Shown: positions 25,627 to 34,598 of the stretch, piece after piece
Numbering within the stretch: the stretch's first letter is position 1
How the letters are laid out: each line of letters starts with the position of its first letter
DNA from: Falsibacillus albus
GTDB lineage: Bacteria; Bacillota; Bacilli; Bacillales; DSM-25281
Direction: 5' to 3'
Assembly: GCF_003668575.1 (NCBI RefSeq)
Contig: NZ_RCVZ01000015.1
Span: 1-64,000 of the forward strand
Length of the DNA: 64,000 nt
Translations under genes and position numbers: made by a program
The notes under the pieces: model-generated
Database searches by the model: none
Seen by the model: the letters and a program-made list of their open reading frames with translations, nothing else
What the model was told of the DNA's origin: nothing

Positions 25627-25794
25627 CTATTTATTTCTAAAGGCTTTTTTGACTTGCTTCCATTCATCGATGGAAGTGAAAGTTTGAATTCCGCTGAAGG
25701 ATGCTTGCTTTGAGATGTGCGATCTCGCTGGAATATCGTACCTTCTGCTCATATCAAAAACTAAATATATTATCACAAAGCCAATTAAAAGCAT
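25627..25794 (-). CDS. Possible 55-aa single-pass membrane protein
   Basis: MLLIGFVIIYLVFDMSRRYD, one helix, followed by a polar tail ending EWKQVKKAFRNK. The frame is open for 20 more codons upstream (to 25854), but that part contains a perfect terminator-like hairpin, so I start at the ATG just after it. No clear ribosome binding site precedes either start. It may be non-coding. Confidence 0.4.
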   Translation of the reverse strand: MLLIGFVIIYLVFDMSRRYDIPARSHISKQASFSGIQTFTSIDEWKQVKKAFRNK

Positions 25795-25796
25795 AC

Positions 25797-25822
25797 AAAA
25801 AGGCAGGTAGACGCACCTGCCC
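25797..25822 (-). terminator. Terminator-like hairpin ahead of the 55-aa frame
   Basis: GGCAGGT-GCGTCT-ACCTGCC followed by TTTTT on the minus strand. No coding gene lies directly upstream on this strand, so it may be a leader attenuator or end an unannotated short transcript. Confidence 0.6.
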
Positions 25823-26087
25823 TTTCTTCTGGAAAACCTGCACATGGCTCCCAAAGACGAATATAAAAAGAGGCAAGGATCTGAAATGTCCGTTGTTTTA
25901 CGATTGATTTTATTGAAAATGGGCAGACTTCTCCCTTATCAAGCTAAAACCATTTGAAAAACAACGGGTCTATTCATGGGATCCTACTCTCTCCTTTTTA
26001 GTAAATTTTTCAATATACCAATATCATAATGAAATGAAGGGCAAATGTAAAGAGGTAATCACCTGAATTTTCCAACTTTTCAAAATA

Positions 26088-26588
26088 TCAATCCCATTCC
26101 ACAGGTTTCCAAGCACCCTGCCTTTTTCGTAAATAGGCTACTTGTCCAAGATGGTAGGCATTATGCAAATTCATGTTGGCGATATGCTTCCACCATGCAT
26201 AATCCTCTGCAAGCTCTTCATCAAACCTGGCTGCATGAGCATCCTCCAAGACAAGCTTCCATTCATTTATGAGACCTTTCAACTTATTCACATCGTCCTC
26301 CCAATCCATTTGAGAATGATGGTCTTCGAGTTGAGTTTTAAAAAAGGTTGATTCATTGGTGAATTCTGTTTCAGGTGGTGCACTTCCTTTAAACTTCAAT
26401 AAATTTCGTTCATTCCAAAAGATCAAATGTCTGATTATCTCCCAAATGGAGTTTTCAAATCCTTCATCATGCCACCTGGCTTGTTCTGCCGTTACTCCTT
26501 CCAATGTATGGTCGAATGTTGCAAACCAGCCCGTTTGATCAAGGCATGCCGATAATTCTCCCATTAATACCTCTTTTACTGATGCCAT
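26088..26588 (-). CDS. DinB-family protein
   Basis: 166 aa, four-helix bundle pattern. Metal-ligand histidines appear as IWEIIRHLIFWNER (about residues 48-61) and NLHNAYHLGQVAYLRK (about 139-154), the HxxxH-type landmarks of DinB/bacillithiol-transferase-like proteins. Substrate unknown. GGGGCGATG precedes the ATG. It follows the histidine-phosphatase gene after 17 bp, so they probably form an operon. Confidence 0.82.
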   Translation of the reverse strand: MASVKEVLMGELSACLDQTGWFATFDHTLEGVTAEQARWHDEGFENSIWEIIRHLIFWNERNLLKFKGSAPPETEFTNESTFFKTQLEDHHSQMDWEDDVNKLKGLINEWKLVLEDAHAARFDEELAEDYAWWKHIANMNLHNAYHLGQVAYLRKRQGAWKPVEWD

Positions 26589-26605
26589 TTACATCGCCCC
26601 TTCTA

Positions 26606-27163
26606 TTATTCTTTCAAAAAGCCATCAATGACCATCCACGTTTCCAGATCAATCACTGAAATATCCGGCATTTTAATCGACTGCCACTCCTGCACACCAA
26701 GCCTTCTCCTTAATAAAAAGCTATAAAACGCGGTCAATATCCTCCCGTGTGAAACAATGGCAAGCGAGCTGCCTTTGTGGCGATCGACTAAATTCTTCAC
26801 GCAATTTACGATCCGTTCCTGTGCGCTCCAGTATTCCTCAAAATCATGGTCACCTTTTCCCATCAGGTACTCCCCGACTTTTGATTGAAAATCCTCTTTT
26901 TTCAGAAACCCCGAATTCATTTCGAGTTCCCTCAGATCCTCTTCCTCTCTCAGGACAAGGGTTTTTTCGATTCCGATGGCGGCAGCCGTCTGCATTGCCT
27001 TCCTTTCAGGACTGTGATAAATGATTGATGCGTCCTCCCAATCGGTCTGCAAAGCTATCTTCCTTGCACTGATTGCGCCTTCTTCAGACAGTTCCCATTG
27101 ATGAGAAGGCAGCGAGGGGACGATGCAGACTTGCGCGTGTCTGATGACAAATAGTTTAGGCAT
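26606..27163 (-). CDS. Histidine phosphatase (phosphoglycerate mutase-like)
   Basis: 185 aa. The catalytic RHA motif is at the N-terminus (LFVIRHAQV, residues 4-12), the YHSPERKAMQTA loop about 49-60, the acidic LRELEMN about 78-84 and the second catalytic histidine in VSHGRI (about 138-143). The family dephosphorylates small molecules; RHAQ replaces the common RHG. Substrate unknown. First gene of a two-gene unit with the DinB-like gene. Confidence 0.85.
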   Translation of the reverse strand: MPKLFVIRHAQVCIVPSLPSHQWELSEEGAISARKIALQTDWEDASIIYHSPERKAMQTAAAIGIEKTLVLREEEDLRELEMNSGFLKKEDFQSKVGEYLMGKGDHDFEEYWSAQERIVNCVKNLVDRHKGSSLAIVSHGRILTAFYSFLLRRRLGVQEWQSIKMPDISVIDLETWMVIDGFLKE

Positions 27164-27239
27164 CCACTCTTCCCTCCAATAATCACGCTAATTTTGTAAA
27201 GTTTTTGGTATTATTGTTTTTAAAAAATTGAATTCCGCT

Positions 27240-27293
27240 GCAATCAACATCATATGATGAGTAATTTTAAAGAAAATCTGATAAAAACAACAA
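27240..27293. repeat. Right-end remnant of the intergenic element, in a 440-bp gap
   Basis: CAATCAACATCATATGATGA ... TAATTTTAAAGAAAATCTGATAAAAACAACAA aligns with the right end of the element at 34955-34993. The gap 27164-27608 otherwise holds only AT-rich sequence; I see no gene, and no convincing promoter for the permease pair. Confidence 0.55.
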
Positions 27294-27608
27294 TCTTTTA
27301 GAAAACATCCTTACATAAAGAGCGAGAGCAGTTTCTCCATGGCAATCTAGATATCTTTTTGGAAGCAGCCTCTTCTTTTTTGCATCCTACTATCTTTTTG
27401 ACAATTATTTAAAATATCCTTCTTCTCCACTAAACCATTGCGATTTTCATACATTAATCGTTTGTTCTTTCCCATCCACTCCTTAACAGCTTTCATAGAT
27501 TGGTATATACTGATAAAGGAAAAAGATGGAATTTAATAGAGAACTTCCTACCGAATGGGAAGAGCCTCTTCCCTGCAGTTCAATATATAAAGTAAAAGGA
27601 GAATGACA

Positions 27609-28478
27609 TTGCTTCGTACTACTTATGGAATTTTTCTAAAGTTCATTTATGTAATTATCGGAATTGTTTTATTAAGTGCGTTCACAGGGTTATTCAGAAA
27701 TGGAATCCACCTCGATTTATTTGTGTATATGAATAGTGTTGGCCACATCATATTTTCGTTTTTCAACCCAGATAATTTGGTCGTACAAGCAGCAAACATG
27801 GCCAAGTATTCGATATTCCCTTCTTTTTGGGAGTTTTACCGCTATTCGATCATTCTTTTCCTTTCATCTTTTTTTCTATCTATATTGATAGGAATCATGC
27901 TTGGTTTTTTTGCCATGCTTTTGCCCGAAAAAATATTAAGGGTGTTGAAGGGGCATCTATCGTTTTTAGAAGCGCTCCCGGATCTATTTACAATCGTTGC
28001 CGTTCAATTTTTTATCATCCAATATTTCAAATCAACCGGCATGCTGATTTTCCCAGTTGCAGGCACCTTTGATGACAGGCCGTATTTCCTTCCCATTTTA
28101 GTTTTATCCATTGTTCCATCGATCCAAATGTTCAAGATCTCCATCCTTTTGATGACAGCTGAAGCTTCGAAGCCATATATCGAATTTGTCAGGAGCAAAG
28201 GATTCCATCGCACCTATTTATTGTCTGTACATCTACTCCGGAATATTGCTCCTAACATCCTGAATCATGGTAAATCGATCATACTATTTTTATTGTCAAA
28301 CATGGTGATTTTTGAAAGACTGTTCAACATCAATGGCATCACGACATTCATGATTACTTATCCAGAACCGAATATCATCGCGTTTAGCCTTACACTTTTT
28401 TACTTGCCTATCTTCTTGTTTTTTGCATCCATGAATATCATCATTCATATTTTCACAGGTCAAAAGGTGGTGTTTTAA
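27609..28478 (+). CDS. ABC transporter permease, Opp/Dpp B-like
   Basis: About 289 aa with six hydrophobic helices. The EAA-like cytoplasmic loop is ASKPYIEFVRSKGFHRTYLL (about residues 184-203), as in binding-protein-dependent transporters of the peptide/nickel group. The TTG at 27609 is preferred over an ATG at 27603 because AAAAGGAG would otherwise be only 1 nt away. The next permease follows with no gap. No ATPase or substrate-binding gene accompanies the pair, so the full transporter is incomplete here. Confidence 0.78.
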   Translation: MLRTTYGIFLKFIYVIIGIVLLSAFTGLFRNGIHLDLFVYMNSVGHIIFSFFNPDNLVVQAANMAKYSIFPSFWEFYRYSIILFLSSFFLSILIGIMLGFFAMLLPEKILRVLKGHLSFLEALPDLFTIVAVQFFIIQYFKSTGMLIFPVAGTFDDRPYFLPILVLSIVPSIQMFKISILLMTAEASKPYIEFVRSKGFHRTYLLSVHLLRNIAPNILNHGKSIILFLLSNMVIFERLFNINGITTFMITYPEPNIIAFSLTLFYLPIFLFFASMNIIIHIFTGQKVVF

Positions 28479-29507
28479 TTGAAGAAACTATTCTCAAATA
28501 AGTTGTTCTTGACAGGTTTTATTTTTATTGCCGGTTTGTTTTTAACAAGCGTACTCTATTACTGTTTTAAAGGTGACGTGATCCCTCATTCTGGGCTATT
28601 ATTTGAAAGGAGCGGGTCGGCAATCAAGCCACCATACAATTCCAAGGATTACCCTCCATTCGGGACAGATAATTTTGGAAGGAATATTCTATTTGTCATG
28701 ATCGTAGGAGCGAAATATACGATCGGGGCGGCTGTGCTCATTACGATTCTGAGGGTCCTCCCTTCCACCCTGCTTGGGTTCCTGATGCATTTTAATTTGT
28801 ATAAATTTAAAAAACCGATTGAAGCTGTCATTGAATCTGTTAACTACTTTCCTATCACCCTGCTTGCATTCCTCTTGCTTAAGTGGATCTGCTTTGACGG
28901 GATCATCAGTAAACAAATATCATATTCTTTTTGGGAGAGTGTCTTCATATTCATTATCGTGCTGGCAGTGATTGCGATCCCTTCATTGTCAGTTTTGATC
29001 TCCAATGAAGTCAGGCTGATAATGGATCAAGAGTTTATTTCGTGTTCGATGACGCTTGGTGCAACCCGCTGGCATCTCATCCTTAAACATGTAAAACCAT
29101 TCCTTGTGCCGCAGCTTTTCATCATCAGCCTGCGTGAACTGATCCAGACCATGATTTTGATTTCTCATTTAGGCGTTCTTGGAATATTCATGGGAGGTGT
29201 CACATTTAAACAGGATTTATTTCAACACAACACCATGGTCCCTATTTCCAACGAGTGGGCGGGTGAGCTCGGTAATTGGTGGGATTTCATTTGGACGTCA
29301 TACCCGTGGATCACATTCATTCCGGTAATTTTTTTCACGTGCACAATCCTTTCAGCAAAATGTATGCTGGAAGGTCTGAAACAAGTGGCCGATATGCGAA
29401 AAGACGTCGATTTGCCATCAAAACAAGATGAAAAGAATACTCCCAAGCTTAAGGAACCGTTTTGCTTTCTGCATCAAAAAAACACCGAAAATCAACTAGA
29501 TGGTTGA
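28479..29507 (+). CDS. ABC transporter permease, Opp/Dpp C-like
   Basis: 342 aa. An N-terminal helix is followed by an extracellular stretch containing the OppC-type YPPFGTDNFGRNILF (about residues 58-72). About five more helices follow, with the EAA loop DQEFISCSMTLGATRWHLIL. The family length is about 300; the extra 35 C-terminal residues are polar and run into the terminator hairpin, which overlaps the last codons. The TTG start is supported by AAGGTGG 8 nt upstream. Confidence 0.8.
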   Translation: MKKLFSNKLFLTGFIFIAGLFLTSVLYYCFKGDVIPHSGLLFERSGSAIKPPYNSKDYPPFGTDNFGRNILFVMIVGAKYTIGAAVLITILRVLPSTLLGFLMHFNLYKFKKPIEAVIESVNYFPITLLAFLLLKWICFDGIISKQISYSFWESVFIFIIVLAVIAIPSLSVLISNEVRLIMDQEFISCSMTLGATRWHLILKHVKPFLVPQLFIISLRELIQTMILISHLGVLGIFMGGVTFKQDLFQHNTMVPISNEWAGELGNWWDFIWTSYPWITFIPVIFFTCTILSAKCMLEGLKQVADMRKDVDLPSKQDEKNTPKLKEPFCFLHQKNTENQLDG

Positions 29508-29520
29508 TTTTCGGTGTTTC
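29481..29520 (+). terminator. Terminator overlapping the end of the permease gene
   Basis: AACACCGAAAATCAAC / GTTGATTTTCGGTGTT, perfect 16-bp stem, 6-nt loop, then TTTCTTC. The stop codon TGA lies inside the right arm. Confidence 0.9.
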
Positions 29521-29557
29521 TTCTATCATTTATCTCCAGATTAAGGTGTGACCTGAG

Positions 29558-29713
29558 TTTGGTGACCAGTTTGTCCTTTCACCCTTATTTCCGGGAATCA
29601 AACATCAGGTTTGCTGACCGATTTCATCTTTCCCCCTCGTTTGCGGGCATTAAACATCGACTTTGGTGACCAATATCCCCCTTCTCCCTCACTCACGGGC
29701 ATCAAAGGCGTCA
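29558..29713. repeat. Three degenerate 52-bp tandem repeats
   Basis: TTTGGTGACC/TTTGCTGACC motifs at 29558, 29610 and 29662 mark three 52-bp units with CGGGCATCAAACATC-like segments. They resemble the 51-bp unit at the left window edge (GGGCATCAGATC ... GGTTCCC). With the preceding terminator they account for most of the 29508-29800 gap. Confidence 0.7.
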
Positions 29714-29800
29714 ATTGCTGCACTCTAGCATCGCATCATAATTTTCAACTCCATAAAAGGACAGGACTTCGCTCCCATTCATCGCCATTTCCCTGTACGA

Positions 29801-30562
29801 TTATCCCTGCCTCTTTGTTGCCTTTATGATCAAGGTCGTTGGAAATTTACGCGCTTTGTAAAGAGAATAGTAGCGGTCTGACACTTCAGGCTCTATATCA
29901 GCCAAAGCGGCCGGTACCTGGCTTTCCACAACATGGTCGATGGAAAACCCAGCATTTATCAGCTCATTGATATAAGTAGCGAATTTACGTGTATGTAAGG
30001 TCAGTTGAGTATCTTCTCCTTTGAATTTCTCAAACGTTGCGACACCTTCCTGCTGATAGCTGCCTTTGAGGTGTATTTCACCGTTTCTTGTTTGGAGATG
30101 TGCATATAAAGGATGATCCCAGCTAAATATGAAGGTGCCGCCATCCTTCAAATACGAGTGGATCAGCCTGAAGGTCGCAGCTAAATCTGTGGTCCATCCG
30201 ATTGCATAAATCGAATAAACATAGTCGAAGTAGCTCTTCGGCAATCCTGCGTCTTCCTCCATTGCCCCTTGGAATAATCTTGGATTCAGCCCCTTCAGTG
30301 TGTTCTCTGCCTCTTTTATTTGAGAATGAGAAAGGTCGATCCCCCATAATTCAGACGCTCCATGCTCTTCCATATATTTAAGAGAATGCCCGCTGCCGCA
30401 CCCGATATCCAAAACTTTTTTTCCAGTTATTTCGCCAAACATCCCCAATTCTTCTTCCGTTTGTGTGAAAGGGCCATAGCTCGGCAAAGCATCGACCCCG
30501 TTAAAGTGATGTGCAACGACATCCCAGCTTTTCTTATTGTTCTCCAGAATTCTATTTGTCAT
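29801..30562 (-). CDS. Class I SAM-dependent methyltransferase
   Basis: 253 aa. Motif I is VLDIGCGSGHSL (about residues 50-61), the acidic post-I residue is in LWGIDLS (about 72-78) and motif IV/post is FDYVYSIYAIGW (about 111-122). The layout is that of the Methyltransf_11/25 group acting on small molecules; the acceptor is not predictable. It is a single gene. Confidence 0.85.
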   Translation of the reverse strand: MTNRILENNKKSWDVVAHHFNGVDALPSYGPFTQTEEELGMFGEITGKKVLDIGCGSGHSLKYMEEHGASELWGIDLSHSQIKEAENTLKGLNPRLFQGAMEEDAGLPKSYFDYVYSIYAIGWTTDLAATFRLIHSYLKDGGTFIFSWDHPLYAHLQTRNGEIHLKGSYQQEGVATFEKFKGEDTQLTLHTRKFATYINELINAGFSIDHVVESQVPAALADIEPEVSDRYYSLYKARKFPTTLIIKATKRQG

Positions 30563-30860
30563 TTTTACCCCCTGAATTTTTTCTTACACAATCTATTTAG
30601 TTCTATATGGCAAGCACAAATCCTCTCTTTATATTTCAGATGGGTTAAAAACGTTCATTTCAGGTAAATATTATATTTGTAATTTTCTTATTAATTAGAT
30701 ATATTACAAAAATGTTTTTATTAAATTTCTAACATATTTCTTTGTTTCAATAACATCTGATTTTTTCTTTATTTTTACATTTTTTCAGTACCAATTACTC
30801 ATAATATAAGGGATTTCTAACATTCCAAAAACATACAACAGGTTTTTTACACAAAATGTT
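30563..30860. other. AT-rich intergenic region between divergent genes
   Basis: About 300 bases, strongly AT-rich, separating the methyltransferase and the peptide symporter. No gene or structured RNA is seen. The symporter promoter is at its right end. Confidence 0.5.
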
Positions 30861-30890
30861 TTGACAAATTACGACACAAGAAAGTAATAT
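30861..30890 (+). promoter_or_regulatory. Sigma-A promoter of the peptide symporter
   Basis: A perfect TTGACA (30861-30866) and TAATAT (30885-30890) with an 18-bp spacer lie upstream of the start codon; AAGGAGGAG follows at 30901-30909. Confidence 0.8.
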
Positions 30891-30915
30891 ATTGATATAT
30901 TAAGGAGGAGTTAGT

Positions 30916-32409
30916 ATGTCAGCAGTGAATAGACAGAAAATTGTGGAAAGCGTCCCTCAAAAAGGCTTCTTCGGCCATCCTAAAGGACTATTCACACTTT
31001 TCTTCACAGAATTTTGGGAGCGCTTTTCTTACTATGGTATGAGGGCTATCCTCTTGTATTATATGTATTATAAGGTAACCAAAGGCGGTTTGGGGCTCCC
31101 CGAACATACGGCATTATCCATTATGTCGATTTATGGATCTTTGGTCTACATGTCAGGTATCATCGGAGGATGGCTGGCCGATAGACTTTTCGGTACATCA
31201 AAAGCCGTTTTCTATGGTGGAATACTCATTATGCTTGGTCATATTGCTTTAGCTATTCCAGGCAGTGTTTCCATGTTCTTCGTATCAATGGTCTTGATCG
31301 TCCTCGGTACTGGATTGCTTAAACCAAACGTATCCACGGTAGTAGGGGAAATGTACAGCCCTGAAGATAACCGCCGAGATTCAGGCTTCAGTATTTTCTA
31401 TATGGGTATCAATCTTGGTGGATTACTGGCACCCTTGATTGTAGGAACAGTCGGTATGGATTATAACTTCCATTGGGGCTTTGCGATTGCTGCAATCGGT
31501 ATGTTCCTTGGATTAGTCGTTTTTATTCTTACAAAAAAGAAAAATCTAGGTCTTGCCGGCACTTATGTGTCCAATCCATTGGCACCTGCTGAAAAGAAAC
31601 GTGTTTGGTCTATGATCATCGGAGGCATTGTCATTCTTGCCATCATTTTGGGAGTGACGATCCCAAGTGGATTGTTGACATTGAATAGTTTCGTCGGAAT
31701 TGTCGGAATTCTCGGTTTTGTCATTCCAGCTATTTATTTCCTTGTTATGTATTTCAGTTCCAAAACGAACGACACTGAACGATCTCGCGTTTTGGCTTAT
31801 ATCCCGCTATTCCTTGCATCCGTCATGTTCTGGTCCATCCAGGAACAAGGGTCTACCATTCTTGCTGCGTATGCAGACAAACGTACCCAATTGGATTTTG
31901 GCGGCCTGCACATTTCGCCAGCATGGTTCCAATCCTTGAACCCTTTGTTTATCATCATGTTGGCACCGGTATTCGCTTGGCTATGGGTTAAACTAGGAAA
32001 GCGCCAGCCTTCGATCCCGAAAAAATTTGCATTCGGCGTATTATTTGCAGGCATTTCTTATATTGTCATCCTGCTTCCGGGCTATCTTGGCGGTGAGCAT
32101 GGACTTGTCAATCCTTTATGGCTAGTGCTTAGCTATCTGGTCGCCGTTATCGGGGAGCTATGTTTATCACCTGTCGGGCTTTCTGCAACGACCAAGCTTG
32201 CCCCAGCGGCATTCTCTGCACAGACGATGAGCTTATGGTTCTTATCGAACGCAGCAGCGCAGGCAATGAACGCACAGCTTGTTAAATTTTATACACCAGA
32301 AAATGAAATCATGTATTTTGGAACTATTGGCGGTGCAGCCATCGTCCTTAGTTTGATCCTCTTCATGATCTCTCCAAAAATCCAGGGACTCATGAAAGGT
32401 ATTCGATAA
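30916..32409 (+). CDS. dtpT: POT/PTR2-family di-/tripeptide:H+ symporter
   Basis: 497 aa, about 14 membrane helices. The family signature ExxER is intact (FTEFWERFSYYGMRAIL, residues 30-46), as is the second PTR2 block GTGLLKPNVSTVVGEMY (about 134-150), and FSIFYMGINLGG follows. It imports di- and tripeptides coupled to protons. The AAGGAGGAG ribosome binding site is ideal. It has its own sigma-A promoter and a strong terminator, so it is monocistronic. Confidence 0.94.
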   Translation: MSAVNRQKIVESVPQKGFFGHPKGLFTLFFTEFWERFSYYGMRAILLYYMYYKVTKGGLGLPEHTALSIMSIYGSLVYMSGIIGGWLADRLFGTSKAVFYGGILIMLGHIALAIPGSVSMFFVSMVLIVLGTGLLKPNVSTVVGEMYSPEDNRRDSGFSIFYMGINLGGLLAPLIVGTVGMDYNFHWGFAIAAIGMFLGLVVFILTKKKNLGLAGTYVSNPLAPAEKKRVWSMIIGGIVILAIILGVTIPSGLLTLNSFVGIVGILGFVIPAIYFLVMYFSSKTNDTERSRVLAYIPLFLASVMFWSIQEQGSTILAAYADKRTQLDFGGLHISPAWFQSLNPLFIIMLAPVFAWLWVKLGKRQPSIPKKFAFGVLFAGISYIVILLPGYLGGEHGLVNPLWLVLSYLVAVIGELCLSPVGLSATTKLAPAAFSAQTMSLWFLSNAAAQAMNAQLVKFYTPENEIMYFGTIGGAAIVLSLILFMISPKIQGLMKGIR

Positions 32410-32418
32410 ATATATATA

Positions 32419-32460
32419 AAAAATCCCTTTGCGGAAAAGACCGCAAAGGGGTTTTTTATT
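32419..32460. terminator. Bidirectional terminator after the peptide symporter
   Basis: CCCTTTGCGG / CCGCAAAGGG with A-run before and T-run after; it also serves the convergent nucleotidyltransferase gene. Confidence 0.92.
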
Positions 32461-33280
32461 TACGCCTGCCTTCTACCTCCATCAATTGATTGAAGTGACT
32501 GTGTAAATATCTTAAGAATTTTAAGGCTGTTTGAATCCGTTCATCATGCGTTCCAAACAGTTCTTCCTTATTCCCGCTTCGAATATTGATAGCTTCCTGG
32601 ATAATCGGATGCCATAAAGCAGGCAGATGCCGCAATGCATATTCCCCTGCTTCAACTTTTGAAATAATATCTTTTTCTTTCAGGGTATAGTATTGGCGAA
32701 GCATACCAAGGATGGACCATTCCAATTCTGAATCGATTTGTTCAGTCGTCCATTGATCCAGTCGATCCACTTGGGATTCGAGAAATTGAATTCTGTCTGC
32801 CCAATACGTATTGATGTTCTCAAAAGTATATCTAATCAACAATCGATCATCTAATCCGATTTCCAGCTCCTGAATCCCCGGCCCGATAATATTGACTGCC
32901 TTTTTTTGAAGAAACCAGGTGGTGACGGGATTTATCACTGTGCCTTTTTTCATTTCACCGTCATTATAATAGACAAATGACTTCTGATAAATATCATCCT
33001 CAGCTAAATCGTCCCATGTAACATACCCTCCATCCAGTTCAAAAGACGGGAACATTTTCTTTATCCTTAAATGGAGTCCACTTAATAACGGCAAATCTTT
33101 TTCCGTTATCGGCTCACTTGTCACTGCAATAAAGTCAATATCGCTTTTGCCTTCTACATAAGCTCCGAGTGCAATCGAACCATGTACATAAAGCCCTTCT
33201 AAACGAGTGGGCAAACTTGCACCAATAAGTTCGATATAATCATCCAGAACCTCTCTTATAGGGGATGGAATTACCTGCAT
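32456..33280 (-). CDS. Aminoglycoside-nucleotidyltransferase-like protein (AadA/ANT-type)
   Basis: About 274 aa. The nucleotidyltransferase motif GS-x(n)-DxD is present: YVHGSIALGAYVEGKSDIDF (about residues 31-50). The C-terminal helical half (YTLKEKDIISKVEAGEYALR) is as in DUF4111/AadA proteins. Resistance to spectinomycin or streptomycin is possible but unproven. Start at 33280 avoids overlap and has GGTGATG upstream; an ATG six codons earlier is the alternative. Last gene of a three-gene minus-strand unit. Confidence 0.8.
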   Translation of the reverse strand: MQVIPSPIREVLDDYIELIGASLPTRLEGLYVHGSIALGAYVEGKSDIDFIAVTSEPITEKDLPLLSGLHLRIKKMFPSFELDGGYVTWDDLAEDDIYQKSFVYYNDGEMKKGTVINPVTTWFLQKKAVNIIGPGIQELEIGLDDRLLIRYTFENINTYWADRIQFLESQVDRLDQWTTEQIDSELEWSILGMLRQYYTLKEKDIISKVEAGEYALRHLPALWHPIIQEAINIRSGNKEELFGTHDERIQTALKFLRYLHSHFNQLMEVEGRRK

Positions 33281-33284
33281 TACA

Positions 33285-33854
33285 TCACCACTTTCCATTG
33301 TTTTGATTTTTTTTCAGCCAATCAGGTTTGATCATGGAGAATATAAGTGCGTCATTTGAGACTTCGTTCTGGTAGAGGTAGCCCCTGAGCAGACCTTCCT
33401 TTTCAAAGCCAAGTTTCAATAATAATCTGTACGAGGGTTCGTTCACTGTGAATGTCACCGCTCCTACCCGAAATAATTCAAGTTGTTGAAAGCTGTAATC
33501 CAGCACACTTTTGACTGCTTCAGAAACATATCCCTTTTTCCAAGTATCGGGGTGGATTTCATAACCGATTTCGCAGCGGCGATTGTGAATTTCGAGCCTA
33601 TTCAAACCGACCGTTCCAATGAATCTGCCGTCCTCTTTTCGAACGATCCCCCACCGAATACTGCGTTTATCCTGAAAATTCGCATGAAAGGAAGCAATGA
33701 TCTTTCTTGCTTCCTCAAGTGAAGTCAAGGAGCTCATTCCATAGAATTTTGTAACTTCATCCATGGACATAATGTCAAAATAACTTTGAAGATGATCTTT
33801 TTCGGTTATTTCAACCAGGCGCAATCTTTCTGTTTCTAATTTCGGAAACTTCAT
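33285..33854 (-). CDS. RimJ/RimL-type GNAT acetyltransferase
   Basis: 189 aa. It begins LETERLRLVEITEKDHLQSY, typical for the RimJ group. The acetyl-CoA loop is WKKGYVSEAVKSVLDY (about residues 110-125) and the closing motif is NEPSYRLLLKLGFEKEGLLR. The group acetylates protein N-termini or small molecules. Start overlaps the HAD gene by 4 bp (ATGA), a coupled operon. Confidence 0.87.
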   Translation of the reverse strand: MKFPKLETERLRLVEITEKDHLQSYFDIMSMDEVTKFYGMSSLTSLEEARKIIASFHANFQDKRSIRWGIVRKEDGRFIGTVGLNRLEIHNRRCEIGYEIHPDTWKKGYVSEAVKSVLDYSFQQLELFRVGAVTFTVNEPSYRLLLKLGFEKEGLLRGYLYQNEVSNDALIFSMIKPDWLKKNQNNGKW

Positions 33855-34570
33855 TTCTTATCCTCCAAGACTATTCTATTTGACTTATTTTCCCTATACC
33901 CTGAATTGATCACTTCTAATACATGAGAAGGATGGGTCAATGGTTCGAATTCTGACTTCCGGCAATAATTCCAATGATCTTTGAACCAAACCGCATGAAA
34001 AGGAGATACTCCCGCTCTCATCGCTCCATTCAATTCATCAGAGCCATTATCGCCGATAAAAATCGATTCGCAGGGCGAGACACCAAGTCGGTCACAGGCA
34101 AACTTATATAGATTTGGATCTGGCTTTGCCATTTTTATTTGAAAAGAGAATAATACTGTATCAAAGAATGGAGCCAGTTCGTGGCCATCCCATGACACCA
34201 CCTCTTCAGGGGAGCAATTGCTGATCAATCCTATTTTGATCTCCCTTTCTTTTATGCCGCTAAGCATATGGATGATATCCGGAGAAACCTCTTCGAAAGC
34301 TTTAGCTTTTGACGCTTCCCTTCTCTTTAAGTATTCCTCAAGTACATTTTCATCCGGGGTTTGATTGAACGAGTGGAAAATATCCCTCAAACAGCTTTTA
34401 AAATCTGGATACGATCCATTCATTCGCAGCTCCCTTCTTCTCGACCATTCCTGCTTGAAAAGATCCTCGTCCAATCCTAATGCTGGCACCGATACATTCG
34501 CTTTCTTCCTTTTATTTTCCCATTCGGTAATCAACGTTTCATAAAGATCGAACAATACGGCTTTTACCAA
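33851..34570 (-). CDS. HAD-superfamily hydrolase
   Basis: About 239 aa. HAD motif I is altered: FDLYETLI (residues 7-14) has Tyr in the second-Asp position of DxDxT, which would weaken phosphatase chemistry and is seen in dehalogenase-like and some phosphatase members. Motif II is LISNCS, motif III lysine in MAKPDP and motif IV FIGDNGSDELNGA. The TTG at 34570 is preferred (GAGGTG 7 nt upstream; gives LVKAVLFDL). Substrate unknown. Confidence 0.8.
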   Translation of the reverse strand: MVKAVLFDLYETLITEWENKRKKANVSVPALGLDEDLFKQEWSRRRELRMNGSYPDFKSCLRDIFHSFNQTPDENVLEEYLKRREASKAKAFEEVSPDIIHMLSGIKEREIKIGLISNCSPEEVVSWDGHELAPFFDTVLFSFQIKMAKPDPNLYKFACDRLGVSPCESIFIGDNGSDELNGAMRAGVSPFHAVWFKDHWNYCRKSEFEPLTHPSHVLEVINSGYRENKSNRIVLEDKK

Positions 34571-34598
34571 TCTAATACACCTCATAATTTATTTTTTG

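Noticed and set aside
32456-33280. Resistance island interpretation for the nucleotidyltransferase and APH-like genes
   Set aside because: The genes are far apart, no mobile element or integron site is present, and their composition matches the surroundings.
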